From Ampullaceana balthica (Eukaryota > Mollusca > Gastropoda > Lymnaeidae), in assembly GCA_944989445.1 (NCBI GenBank), contig CALYLW010001029.1:62001-126000 (forward strand): 64,000 bases of DNA. Reading direction: 5' to 3'. The position numbers and the translations under genes were made by a program. Positions 34,601 to 45,004 of this stretch are shown piece after piece (position 1 is the first letter of the stretch; each line of letters opens with the position of its first letter). A model generated the notes under the pieces. It was given only the letters and a program-made list of their open reading frames with translations, did not search any database and was not told where the DNA came from.

Positions 34601-36294
34601 CTACTAGCTACCACAACTACTAGCTACCACAGCTACTAGCTATCACAACTACTATTTACCACAACTACTAGCTACTACAACTACTAGCTACCACAACTGC
34701 TAGCTACCACAACTACTATTTACCACAACTACTAGCTACTACAACTACTAGCTACCACAACTACTAGCTACCACAGCTACTAGCTATCACAACTACTATT
34801 TACCACAACTACTAGCTACTACAACTACTAGCTACCACAACTACTAGCTACCACAACTACTATTTACCACAACTACTAGCTACCACAACTACTAGCTACC
34901 ACAACTACTAGCTACCGCAACTACTAGCTACCACATCTACTATAGCTATCACAACTACTAGCTACCACAGCTACTAGCTACCACAACTACTAGCTACCGC
35001 AACTGCTAGCTACCACATCTACTATAGCTATCACAACTACTAGCTACCACAACTACTAGCTACCACAACTACTAGCTACCACAGCTACTAGCTACCACAG
35101 CTACTAGCTACCACAACTACTATTTACCACAGCTACTAGCTACCACAACTACTAGCTACCACAACTACTCGCTACCACAACTACTATCTACCACAACTAC
35201 TAGCTATCACAACTACTAGCTACCACAACTACTAGCTACCACATCTACTATAGCTACCACAACTACTAGCTACCACATCTACTATAGCTACCACATCTAC
35301 TATAGCTACCACAACTACTAGCTACCACAGCTACTAGCTACCACAACTACTAGCTACCACAACTACTAGCTACCGCAACTACTAGCTACCACATCTACTA
35401 TAGCTATCACAACTACTAGCTACCACAGCTACTAGCTACCACAACTACTAGCTACCACAACTACTAGCTACCACAGCTACTAGCTACCACAACTACTAGC
35501 TACCACAACTACTAGCTACCACAGCTACCAGCTACCACAGCTACTAGCTACCACAACTACTAGCTACCACAACTACTAGCTACCACAACTACTAGCTACC
35601 ACAACTACTAGCTACCACAGCTACTAGCTACCACAGCTACTAGCTACCACAGCTACTAGCTACCACAACTACTAGCCACCACAACTACTAGCTACCACAA
35701 CTACTAGCTACCACAACTACTAGCTACCACAACTACTAGCTACCACAACTACTAGCTACCACAACTACTAGCTACCACAGCTACTAGCTACCACAACTAC
35801 TAGCTACCACAACTACTAGCTACCACAACTACTAGCTACCACAACTACTAGCTACCACAACTACTAGCTACCACAGCTACTAGCTATCACAACTACTAGC
35901 CACCACATCTACTATAGCTACCACATCTACTATAGCTACCACATCTACTATAGCTACCACATCTACTATAGCTATCACAACTACTATTTACCACAACTAC
36001 TAGCTACCACAACTACTAGCTACCACAACTACTAGCTACCACATCTACTATAGCTACCACAACTACTAGCTACCACAACTACTAGCTACCACATCTACTA
36101 TAGCTACCACAACTACTAGCTACCACAACTACTAGCTACCACATCTACTATAGCTACCACAACTACTAGCTACCACAACTACTATCTACCACAACTACTA
36201 GCTATCACAACTACTAGCTACCACATCTACTATAGCTACCACAACTACTATCTACCACAACTACTAGCTACCACAACTACTAGTACTAGCTACC
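28676..36294 (+). repeat. Giant 16-bp minisatellite array, roughly 470 units
   Basis: Basic unit taccacaactactagc. Recurrent variants: tatttaccacaactac, tatcacaac, ccacagctac, tactacaac, tatctacc, plus an 18-bp form with catctactatagc. Single short units occur (about 12 bp near 32030). Variants are confined to zones: tttacc/tatcac types at 28.7-31.2 kb, near-pure basic units at about 31.3-33.5 kb, tactac types at 33.5-34.7 kb, and 18-bp units at 34.9-36.25 kb. The unit holds a tag triplet and is not a multiple of three, so all frames are closed. The plus strand has six C and one G per unit. Confidence 0.98.
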
Positions 36295-36480
36295 AACCAG
36301 ATTAAAAGAAACCTGCTAGTTCAAAGGCCTCTCAGCAGAAGTATAATATCTAGGTTCACAATAGTTTTTTTTCGAAATCAGTGTGTTTCTATTCATAAAT
36401 TTCATATTTAAATATTTGTCTATTGTGTAGCTTTAAAGCATATATTTCTTCAACATACAGTTAGGGCTAAAACAATTCAA
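36295..36480. other. Inner hAT element, right flank of the array
   Basis: AT-rich sequence between the array and the right subterminal gcggctctcgac motif. No transposase similarity visible. Confidence 0.4.
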
Positions 36481-36619
36481 ATGCTAAAAGCATTAAATCC
36501 CAATAAAAATATTTTTTTAAAAATTACAAAAGAAATTTTTTCAATGCGGCTCTCGACAATTTTTAAAATTGCTAAAATGGCTCTCGGTTACTACGGCCTG
36601 GCCACCCCATGGTCTATAC

Positions 36620-36780
36620 CATTGGTGGTCGAACTAAGGCTCTTCTCTGTTCACATTTCGGCTCGCGAATAATTGATCAAATTAAAACTTTTCGTTTGAA
36701 TTATAACCTTTGAAATACGCTTAACATGAAAATGCTTAAAAAGAAATAGCTTTCAAACCTTTGTTTAGCGCCCCCCCCCC
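36620..36780. mobile_element. Second copy of the inner hAT left end
   Basis: cattggtggtcgaactaagg, then ctcttctctgttcacat, tcggctcgcgaataatt and aaattaaaac follow the same order as 27912-28000 (ggctcttctgtgttcacatt, gcggctcgcgaacaattt). It starts directly after the gtctatac flank. Right limit unclear; sequence similarity fades near a C-run at 36770. Confidence 0.6.
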
Positions 36781-36923
36781 AAAAAAAAATCACTTCATCA
36801 CCGCTCTGCTCATTGTTTTTACACCACTGTACTATAGTAGTATTTCAATGTCATTTTTAGAATGCTGATTCGTTACATCTAAATTTACATTCCCATAATA
36901 ATCAAATAAGTATAAGCCTGATA

Positions 36924-38555
36924 CTCAAATGTGGAAAAGAAATACTTTTACAGCCTTTGCATGACCTCCTCACTCTGTGCTGGGAACAGGGGCAGATACC
37001 ACAGGAGTTAAAAGATGCCAACATCGTTACACTGTATAAAAATAAAGGAGACAAGAGTGACTGCAACAACTATCGTGGAATCTCTCTCCTCAGTATAGTT
37101 GGAAAGGCCTTCGCCCGAGTTGCATTGACACGCCTGCAGACCCTAGCATCGCGTGTACTCCCAGAATCGCAGTGCGGCTTTCGAGCCGGAAGATCAACCA
37201 TAGACATGATCTTCTCTCTGCGCCAGCTGCAGGAGAAATGCAGGGAGCAACATATGCCTCTATACATCGCGTTCGTCGACCTAACTAAAGCTTTTGATCT
37301 TGTCAGCAGAAGCGGCCTTTTCCAGATCTTAGTAAAAATAGGCTGCCCTACACATCTGCTTAACATCATCAAGCAATTCCACGAAAACATGCAGGGCACA
37401 GTGTGCTATAACGGTGCCACCTCCGAGGCTTTCCCAGTAAGTAGTGGAGTAAAGCAAGGCTGCGTGTTGGCACCTACTCTATTCGCAATATTCTTTTCCA
37501 TCTTACTCCAGTATGCCTTCAAGAACAACAGTGAGGGGATATACATACACACCAGAGCTGACGGGAGATTATTCAATATTGCCCGACTTAAAGCCAAGAC
37601 CAAAATAAGGAAGATTTTGCTGCGTGAGCTCTTATTTGCAGACGATGCCGCCTTAATATCCCACACAGCAGACGGCCTGCAGAACCTTGTATCCAGCTTC
37701 TCCGCTGCCTGCAAAGAGTTTGGCCTGACCATAAGTATAAAGAAAACCAACATTATGGCACAGGATGCTGCCTCTCTCCCGACTATCACCATTGACGACT
37801 GCAACCTGGATGCTGTTGACAGTTTTACTTATCTGGGATCAAACATCTCGAGCACCCTCTCACTGGAAGATGAGATAAGTAGTAGGATAGGGAAGGCAGC
37901 AACTGTTATGGCTAGACTGTACAAAAGAGTCTGGTCCAATGCCAAACTCACAGCAAGGACTAAGCTGCAGGTATACCAGGCCTGCGTACTGAGCACACTC
38001 CTCTATGGATGCGAGTCTTGGACCACCTATACCAGGCATGAAAGAAGGCTCAATAGCTTCCACCTCAGATGCCTGCGCCGCATCCTAGACATCAAATGGC
38101 AAGAGAAAGTCCCCAACACAGAGGTCCTGGCTCAGGCAAGCATGAGTAGTATTGCAGCAATATTAAGCCAAAGACGCCTCCGTTGGCTTGGACACGTCAA
38201 GAGGATGCAAAGTGGTCGCATACCCAAGGATGTGCTCTACAGCGAGCTGGCGACAGGGAAAAGGTCGGTTGGTCGGCCATGTCTCAGATACGTGGACATA
38301 TGCAAGAGAGACATGAAAGTAGCCAACATTGATATACAAAACTGGGAAAACCTGGCAGAGGATAGGTCCATGTGGCGGGCTATAGTGAAAGAAGGATCAC
38401 TAAGAGCAGAGGAGCAAACTAGGGCAGAAGCAGTCGGGAAAAGAGCGAGGAGAAAGGCCAGGAAACACTGCCCCACTGCTTTCGTGTGTGTGTCATGCAG
38501 AAGAGACTGCCACTCAAGGATTGGTCTCATCAGCCACACCAAGAGCTGCAGATAA
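36924..38555 (+). CDS. Non-LTR reverse transcriptase, partial ORF (Nimb/I-like)
   Basis: The frame is open for about 543 codons from the truncation point (LKCGKEILLQPLHDLL...) to the stop; it has no genuine start codon. Numbering from the Leu at 36957: fingers motif LYKNKGD (26-32) and NNYRGISLLSIVGK (37-50), catalytic motif A AFVDLTKAFD (105-114), motif B SGVKQGCVLAPTLF (163-176), catalytic FADD (227-230), thumb YLGSNISSTLSLEDEISSRI, then LLYGCESW, FHLRCLRRILDIKWQ, LRWLGHVKRMQSGRIPK and GRPCLRYVD. The C-terminus has a Cys/His cluster CVSCRRDCHSRIGLISHTKS ending in C, a CCHC-like finger usual in this group. The endonuclease region is lost. The order and motifs resemble Nimb/I-group LINEs described from snails and fish; the clade is my inference. 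All catalytic residues are present, so only the 5' truncation disables it. Confidence 0.93.
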   Translation, partial: LKCGKEILLQPLHDLLTLCWEQGQIPQELKDANIVTLYKNKGDKSDCNNYRGISLLSIVGKAFARVALTRLQTLASRVLPESQCGFRAGRSTIDMIFSLRQLQEKCREQHMPLYIAFVDLTKAFDLVSRSGLFQILVKIGCPTHLLNIIKQFHENMQGTVCYNGATSEAFPVSSGVKQGCVLAPTLFAIFFSILLQYAFKNNSEGIYIHTRADGRLFNIARLKAKTKIRKILLRELLFADDAALISHTADGLQNLVSSFSAACKEFGLTISIKKTNIMAQDAASLPTITIDDCNLDAVDSFTYLGSNISSTLSLEDEISSRIGKAATVMARLYKRVWSNAKLTARTKLQVYQACVLSTLLYGCESWTTYTRHERRLNSFHLRCLRRILDIKWQEKVPNTEVLAQASMSSIAAILSQRRLRWLGHVKRMQSGRIPKDVLYSELATGKRSVGRPCLRYVDICKRDMKVANIDIQNWENLAEDRSMWRAIVKEGSLRAEEQTRAEAVGKRARRKARKHCPTAFVCVSCRRDCHSRIGLISHTKSCR

Positions 38556-38600
38556 TAAAGATAAATCTATCGTCTTTCGTAGACGGACAGATGCCATACC
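36924..38600 (+). mobile_element. 5'-truncated LINE insertion with perfect 12-bp TSD
   Basis: Identical 12-bp flanks ataagcctgata lie at 36912-36923 and 38601-38612. The insertion begins in frame within the reverse transcriptase ORF and ends with a 45-bp 3' UTR that contains a small hairpin (cgtct-ttcgt-agacg). No poly-A, but gataataaagataaat follows the stop codon. Perfect duplication and an intact frame imply a recent event. Confidence 0.95.
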
Positions 38601-38730
38601 ATAAGCCTGATAGCGGACGTGACGGCGAAATTTTCGAGGCTTTTTGAACGGATAACCAAGGTATCCGTTCAAAATTTGGACGGGTACCCGGGCAGTAATT
38701 TTCAACAATATTGACAACCCTAGGCGGAAC

Positions 38731-39221
38731 AAGACAATATATAGTTTGACGAAAATGCCGCCCTTAAATATCATGTCTGGACGATCTTTCTTTGAGTACC
38801 TTTTAAGAAATATTTATCTATTTTCAACAGTTTCTATTTCAGAAGTCCTTTTTAACTGCTGTTTATGTGCCGCATGTTTTTATCTGATGTTTATTGATCC
38901 TATGCTATTAGCTTCACAGCATTTCTATCAAAGTGTACGGCATTGTCACATCCCACACGTCCAGTGTCGTCCAGTTGCTCTCAACTCGGCAACTAATCTA
39001 ACGTTCTCTTTTTAGTGCTCTTAAACCTTGGAAACAAATCTATCTTTCTCATGACAATGCTCTTACAAATCGGAAACAAATCTTTCTTTCTGAAAACGAA
39101 TGCTCCTACACCTCGGAAACATAACAAACAAAATTCGATCACTCATCGAACAAATTGCTCGGCGTAGGCGTAGATAGATAGGGTTGTCGTTGTCAGGGGG
39201 GTACAAGACTTTACTCGTCCC
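38731..39221. other. No supported gene
   Basis: An 89-codon frame at 38746-39015 has no recognisable motif. A loose repeat of ctcggaaac / cggaaacaaatc is visible at 39030-39120. Confidence 0.4.
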
Positions 39222-39383
39222 CAGAAGCGTAACTGGGTTTTCCGCGCCCTTGACTAATTCATTTTTGGCGCCCTTGAGAAATAGGGAAAATACTAAATAA
39301 ATACAGAATAAATTGATAATTGAAGGATTAGCCCTCGGCGCCCTTGGCAACTACCCCCGATGCCAAGTTGTTGTTCGCCTCTG
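39222..39383. mobile_element. hAT-type MITE, cagaagcgtaactgg family, copy 1
   Basis: Ends cagaagcgtaactggg and gttgttgttcgcctctg; flanks ctcgtccc / ctcttccc agree at 7 of 8. Body words ttttccgcgcccttg, gaaatagggaaaatac and cggcgcccttggcaact are shared with the copy at 53756. Confidence 0.9.
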
Positions 39384-39391
39384 CTCTTCCC

Positions 39392-39885
39392 ATTGTTCCA
39401 TCAACGATAAGTTTAGAAACGCATCTGTTTGTCTAATCCAGGATTCGTGACATAAAATCTGTAGTTTGTCCAATACTCTCTCCCCACCTATCTGAACTCC
39501 ACCATTTAAACTTTCATCAGTTTCACTCCACGTTTTAAACTCCATCCACGTACCACCAGCAAACAGTTGTTTTGGGGTCAGGGGGTCGGTCGCATGAGGA
39601 CAGTCAGGAATGCCACGATATTCAACAGGAGGGTCTTGGCGAGGAGGATGTGGGAGGGGATGGAGTAGGGGGAGTGAACCCAGAGGATGTGTCAAGCAAT
39701 TAACGAATGTGGTCAGAGCGTGAAGTTATGCCGCTTGAAAGGAAACCGCTAATTTGTTACGGAAGACACACACGCGAAAAGTGTGGAGAGTTTATTGATA
39801 GAATTGGTTCGTGTCAACAGCGTGGCCCATCTCCATGACTCTACCGGTTAGGTTTTAGAAAACAATAGCTGATTTCATCGAGAGA
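39392..39885. other. No supported gene
   Basis: A 114-codon minus frame at 39351-39695 (MTHPLGSLPLLHPLPHPP ...) overlaps the end of the MITE and has no recognisable domain. Confidence 0.35.
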
Positions 39886-39893
39886 TGCTAAAA

Positions 39894-40093
39894 TAGTGGT
39901 TCTTAACCTGGGTTCGATCGAACCCCAGGGGTTCGGTGACTCAGTCTCAGGGGTTCGGCGTAGGTCAAGACACACACCCGACTCGTATGATTCGTGATGA
40001 CACGCCCCGCTTGGCCATCATTAAGAAGGGTTCGGTGAATGCACATATAAAACTGGTGGGGTCCTGTACCCCCAACAAGGTTAAGAACCACTG
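39894..40093. mobile_element. hAT-type MITE (tggttcttaacc ends), perfect TSD tgctaaaa
   Basis: Inverted ends tagtggttcttaacctgg and aaggttaagaaccactg; perfect flanks tgctaaaa at 39886-39893 and 40094-40101. Internal ggggttcggtgac and ggggttcggcg repeats. This end sequence is typical of a widespread animal hAT MITE type. Confidence 0.94.
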
Positions 40094-40101
40094 TGCTAAA
40101 A

Positions 40102-40880
40102 GTAGACAGGTTAATTTAAAAATGAAAATTAAAAAATGAAGAAAGAAAACAGAGTTTCTTTTTAAAATGTCCTTAATTATATCTTTGTATTATTAAAATG
40201 TCAAGGAAATCATTATTTCGGCTCCATTATTGAATTACCCACCGTTTTAAAAAATAACTTTGAGAAAACCTAACTAAAAACGAGTTTCCATTCATTTGGT
40301 TCTCTAGTGATCTATGTAAATTATAGAGTCGAAGACGTGTTTATGTCTAATTTCTACTCATAGGGTTATCATCCCCTGATAATCATCCAAGTGCATGGGT
40401 TTCAGCATTCCAAGGCCAAACAAGTGTTCGTTGTATATACATCAATTCTCACCATGAAAATAAACTAATAAACGGCATAATAACTCATCAACTAAAAATA
40501 ATACCACCTAAGTCAAGTTTATGTTTATTTGTTTTATAAATCATGAAGCTAATGTGTTGTGTCAGTGTAGGCAATAAATGCATCGCGGTGCGATTATCAC
40601 TTAATTTGACTCTTTGAGTTGTGGCCCTTGTAAACATTGTGTTTGACTTGCCAACATTTGTAGAGGGCCTTGTTCTCACGTGAAAATGTCTCCTTAAAAA
40701 ATTGTTTGCAACTGTTTGGACTGGATTTGTAGGCTTTTAAAAGGGGGTGGGGGCGATGGTTGCCCGAAATGTCAAACCAGCGAAGCGCGTGGTCTAGTTG
40801 GGCGGTCAGCTAAACTTTATTATTTTTTGTTAATAATTTTTTTTGGTATATGTTCAGTAACCCTCAGTATATATATATAT
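40102..40880. other. Gene-free stretch
   Basis: AT-rich, no credible frame or tandem repeat; ends in a TA run that abuts the CAA-rich element. Confidence 0.5.
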
Positions 40881-41802
40881 ACTAGGGGCAAGTACCCGGC
40901 TCCCGCCCGGGTTTAACAACAACAGCAACAAAACAAAAACAACAAAAACAACAACAAAACAACAAAAACAAAACAACAACAAAAACAACAAAAACAACAA
41001 AACAACAAAAACAAAACAACAACAAAAACAACAACAAAACAAAAACAAAACAACAACAAAACAACAACTACAACAACAACAACAAAACAACAACTACAAC
41101 AACAACAGCAACAACAACAAAGCAACAACAACAAAACAACAAATACAACAGCAACAACAACAAAGCAACAACAACATGAAGGACATTGTCGTCGCAGGGC
41201 AAGGGATGTGGACAACAACAACAACAGCAAAAACAACACAAAAGCAACAACAGCAACAACAACAACAACAGCAACAACAACAAAAACAACAACAGCAACA
41301 ACAACAAAAACAAAACAACAAAAACATCAACAACAAAACAACAACAAAACAACAACTACAACAACAACAGCAACAACAACAAAGCAACAACAACAAAACA
41401 ACAACAAAACAACAACAAAACAACAACAAAACAACAACAACAACAGCAACAACAACAAAGCAACAACAACAAAACAACAACTACAACAACAAAGCAACAA
41501 AAAAAATTATTTTATGGCGATAATCGCCTTCTTGTTAATCTCGACACCAAAATGTTTATTAATTTGCGTCATTATTTTACGTCTTAATTTTCAATAATTT
41601 TTATTTTATATAGCTCATATAAGGAAAAACTACATTTTGGGCCCCCGGGCCCCAGTATCTTATATATATGGAACGAAACCTGTTTAATAACCTTTCCGGT
41701 ATAATTTTGTGTACGTGTACCAAATTTCACGTTATTTGGTTGTCTGGATCTTGAGTTATTAGGGAACAGACAGACAACAAATGCGGCTTATATATATAGA
41801 GA
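40881..41802 (+). mobile_element. CAA-rich hairpin-headed repeat element, copy D
   Basis: Starts in a TA run with actaggggcaagtacccgg and the hairpin ctcccgcccgggt; full CAA-rich body, including the atgaaggacattgtcgtcgc island near 41176; conserved 3' block and gacagac tail (lacking one gacgacg unit) to tatatatagag. Very similar to copy C, 36 kb away. No coding claim. Confidence 0.85.
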
Positions 41803-41904
41803 TAAAACTTAATACTCTAATTAAAATTATAATTTCATAACTAAACAAATTTTCGAGGGTGTAACATAGCAAAGTAACTCAAAATATAGTTTTAAAATCA
41901 CACT

Positions 41905-42205
41905 TTGGACCTAGCTATAACACTAAACCTGGCTACAATACTGGCCCCAGATATGTCACTGACCCCAAGCAGCTACGCCACTGACCTTAGCTTACTCTAG
42001 CTACGACACTGACCCTATATAGCTACGACACTGACCCTATGCAGCTACGACACTGACCCTATATAGTTACGACACTGACCCTATATAGCTACGACACTGA
42101 CCCTATATAGCTACGACACTGACCCTATATAGCTACGACGCTGACCCCAGCTACGACACTGACCCCAGCTACGACACTGACCCTAGCTACGACACTGACC
42201 ATAGT
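41905..42205 (+). repeat. Minisatellite, 22-bp unit, ~12 copies
   Basis: Unit agctacgacactgaccctat plus at in the centre, with shorter variants (agctacgacactgacccc) and diverged edge copies. Confidence 0.88.
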
Positions 42206-43511
42206 AGCGCTATTGGCCCTAACTAAGGGACTTACCTTAGCAGCGTGGGCAAATGAGGCCACAACAACAACTCCACGGTAAAAAAAATTAGCCCCATAAA
42301 GCGACCCACGATACATTTTTCCAAATTAAAGTGTAGTGTAGCGTTTTACAAAAAATCGGCACCAGGAAACGAAACCAAATGGGAAAAAATCATAAATAAA
42401 TAAATTTTAAAAAAATTAAAAAAACGTTACAATGTGATTGGACGCTTATGGGCTTCTCGATTGCATGTATTATCTTTCTATCCCTCCTATCTTTATTATT
42501 CTAACTAATTACTATTTTTAATTTTTTAAATATATTTTAAAATATTTTTACAATTGTATGCATCCTTAATATTTAATATATTTTTTAAAAAAGTTAGGTC
42601 CTCCTACAAGGTGGAAAAGCAATAGAAGCAAAGACCCTGCTAGTAATAAATTATATACGGCATAGGCATAGGGCTTATAACTTATGAACATCCTGCAAGG
42701 CATAAAACTATCCATATGGGGGCGGGTGGTTGGAGAAGATCAGGAATCAGTGCATGGCGTAGATCGTGTTAGGGTCATTCGGACCAAGAAGAGAATTCAG
42801 CCCAACCTCTTTCAACAAAAACAATTAATTATTCTAAAATCCCGTCCCACATAATGATCAATAATATAGGTGGGCCATCAACCCACACCTCCTGTCTACG
42901 CCCCTGGAATGAATTGAAATGCAATGAATGTGTAACTGACGCGTTTTGTAAAAAAAAATTACAAACGAATCTTTGAGAAGATATAACCATTGGTACAGAA
43001 AACAACAAATGCAAGTGTATTGGGATCATGTAAGAAGTATATGTAGGGCAAGTTCACATCAGGTGGGAGTCAGCCAAGTGTGTCCATTGTGTAAGTGATC
43101 AGTCAGGCGTCAACTCGACACGGATCAGCGGATGAGGGGTGGGGTATGCAGTGAGAAATATAATGGACCGTCTTTTATTTTGGCCGTGCAGTATTAAGAA
43201 TGGTTCTTAGTTCTGAATGATTTCGGAAACGAGATGGGGGTGATTTGAATTTATGCATATGATCTTCCAGATATTTAAAACGAAAAGTAACGGTTCGGTT
43301 GTATGTTTGGCTTGTTACGTAGGTGCGGCTGTACGCGAACATGGGCTGATTCGGATAATCGAAACTCTCCTAGTCAAAATTCAATTTTTAAATTTTATTT
43401 GTGCGTATAGCTAGAGTTTGTGTGAATATTTGGTGTCGTAGATGCCGCTGTGTTTAGAGTTCAATGGTGTTACTTACACACGGTACGAATGATACAATAT
43501 TGTATGTGGTC
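42206..43511. other. No supported gene
   Basis: AT-rich. The words ccatcaacccacacc and ctgtctacgcccctgg near 42870-42906 look like a MITE end, without a partner. Confidence 0.4.
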
Positions 43512-43798
43512 TTGTCTTATCTATACAGACGCTCCTTCTATGCAGAAGATAGTTGCGTCCACAGACCATGAGAGATGATCTGTTTTTGGCAAGTGATGCA
43601 GCGTTCACAGGCCACGGCTTTGTGGGTTCCACGCATTACCCAGCCGCCTAACTACATGTAGTGTTAGGTACCCATTCGGAGCGGGGTGACTCAGGGACGC
43701 CCTAGGTCCCGGGAACAAACCCTTGCCTTCACACGGATTCGAACCCGTGACCACTGGTACGACAGTCCAGTGCGCTGCCACTCGCGGTGTTCTGGTAA
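43512..43798 (-). mobile_element. tRNA-derived SINE sharing its 3' tail with the LINE at 5.9 kb
   Basis: Read on the minus strand, the head is tRNA-like: cgcgagtggcagcgcactgg (D-arm/A-box region), an anticodon-like stem actgg/ccagt, then a B box ggttcgaatcc flanked by a five-pair T-stem (cacgg/ccgtg). A ~180-bp unrelated body follows. The last ~45 nt (ggacgcaactatcttctgca ... gaaggagcgtctgta) match the LINE 3' end at 5915-5960, ending in gataagacaag. Internal Pol III promoter plus LINE-like tail is the defining SINE plan. No clear target duplication. Confidence 0.82.
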
Positions 43799-45004
43799 TG
43801 AGTGAGATATTATGGTTCATCATTTATGAAAGTAAATTGATTAGTAGAAAATCCGTGAATTCAGTTTAGATAGATTTTGGAAATGGTGGAAAGATAAGGG
43901 TTGGTCATTTCTAAAGCCGAAAAAACGTCATAGCTCAACGAGTAATGTTCTATTTTTAGATTACATTTTAGCGGAACAATGTTTTGAAGCATAAATACAG
44001 TCGAATCACTATGTTCTCAAATTTGTTAGCATAGTAAAATTACGAAACTTTTTTCCTTTTTCAAGTCCAATTTGCTGTCTTAAATTAACGAAGAATTAAC
44101 AAATAGCTGATAAAATACAGCCTTCTCAATATGACCTACATTTACATATTGACTCGTATCTTTTATTAAATTTTTATGAAATCTGTCCTTAAAAAAGATA
44201 AATATAGCCCCAATATTTCTATTAATAGCTCTCCGCCATATTATGACAAGGCCTATAATCTTTGGAAAACTGTTAGCTATTTTATACAAATGTGTGCCAG
44301 CACAGAAAAGTAGCTTTTTATGTTAAGAAATATGTTTCTAATTGTTACTGCTAAAAAAAAATAACGGAATATTTACTCTGTTAGCAGCCATGCTTATTAA
44401 AATTTGGATTAAAATAGTACCATTAAATATGAGGATATGAATAATTGAGTTGTAGAAATGAGGGATGAGACATCGGCAGAGATATTTTGTTTAAAAAAAG
44501 AATTTATTAAAATAAAAAAAACAACGAAGCATCCATTGTAGTGTATAGTTCATTAAGTGCATGAGGTAATATAACAAATACTTAGTATCAAAAGGGTTGG
44601 AAGATTTTAAAAAAAATTAGACAAAGGAAAATAAAAATTATCTTGGTTCATTCATGCACCCTTCGTCAAATGTGTACCTGTTACGCCTCTGCATATGAGC
44701 GCATCTATTTTTTAAAGAAAAAACAAGAAGAACAAAGCGCTGTACAAAATACATCGATGTTACTATGATAAAAAAATAGGTAAATCTACGCCTCCGGTGT
44801 TCAAATGATTAATCACCCATGTTGGTGCATTCCCATGTAACTCGTCCATCAAAACATCACACTTAGATTGAGCAAGGCGGTGAACAAGACGAATGGGTCG
44901 ACCCCAAGATTTCCACGGTCAGCAACACGGCTAATTAACAGGAAGTCAAGATCTCACGGGACCATTCATGGGTCATGGGTCATGGCCGATGAGATCAGAG
45001 AAAA
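43799..45004. other. Gene-free stretch
   Basis: AT-rich, apparently unique; short frames only. Confidence 0.5.

Larger units (their letters stand above)
27912..36611 (+). mobile_element. Inner hAT element containing transposase remnant and giant minisatellite
   Basis: The left end caacggtggccaaatggcgg continues with gctcgcgagccgcatg. The right end, read on the complement, is catggggtggccaggccg then accgagagccatttt. Flanks gtatatac (27904-27911) and gtctatac (36612-36619) agree at 7 of 8 positions. The gcggctc subterminal motifs at both ends are typical of hAT elements. Inside the left end is a decayed hAT transposase, and most of the remaining length is the 16-bp array. Pairing of the ends is inferred. 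Confidence 0.6.
27803..38722. mobile_element. Outer hAT-like element expanded to ~10.9 kb by nested insertions
   Basis: The left end is taggcctgtcaacgggtacc; the right end reads inward (complement strand) tagggttgtcaatattg and then cgggtacccg. Flanks ggtggaac (27795-27802) and ggcggaac (38723-38730) match at 7 of 8 positions, as expected for a hAT target duplication. Between the ends lie the inner hAT element, its giant 16-bp array and a LINE. The host site thus appears to have been occupied first by a small MITE that later grew by insertions. Pairing of these two ends is an inference because they are 11 kb apart, but the matching flank supports it. Confidence 0.6.

Noticed and set aside
28676..36294. 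CRISPR-like or coding tandem repeat
   Set aside because: There are no spacers between units, the host is eukaryotic, and the 16-bp unit places stops in all frames.
37070..38542. Antisense frames of 67-132 codons under the LINE ORF
   Set aside because: They are shadows of the reverse transcriptase frame, with no motif of their own.
39063..39350. Minus-strand frames containing NPSIINLFCIYLVF (also near 53829-54055)
   Set aside because: Both lie across copies of the cagaagcgtaactgg MITE and are by-products of it.
43720..43798. Possible functional tRNA gene
   Set aside because: The B box and T-stem are good, but the anticodon loop has the wrong size and the acceptor stem cannot be formed; it fits the degenerate head of a SINE.
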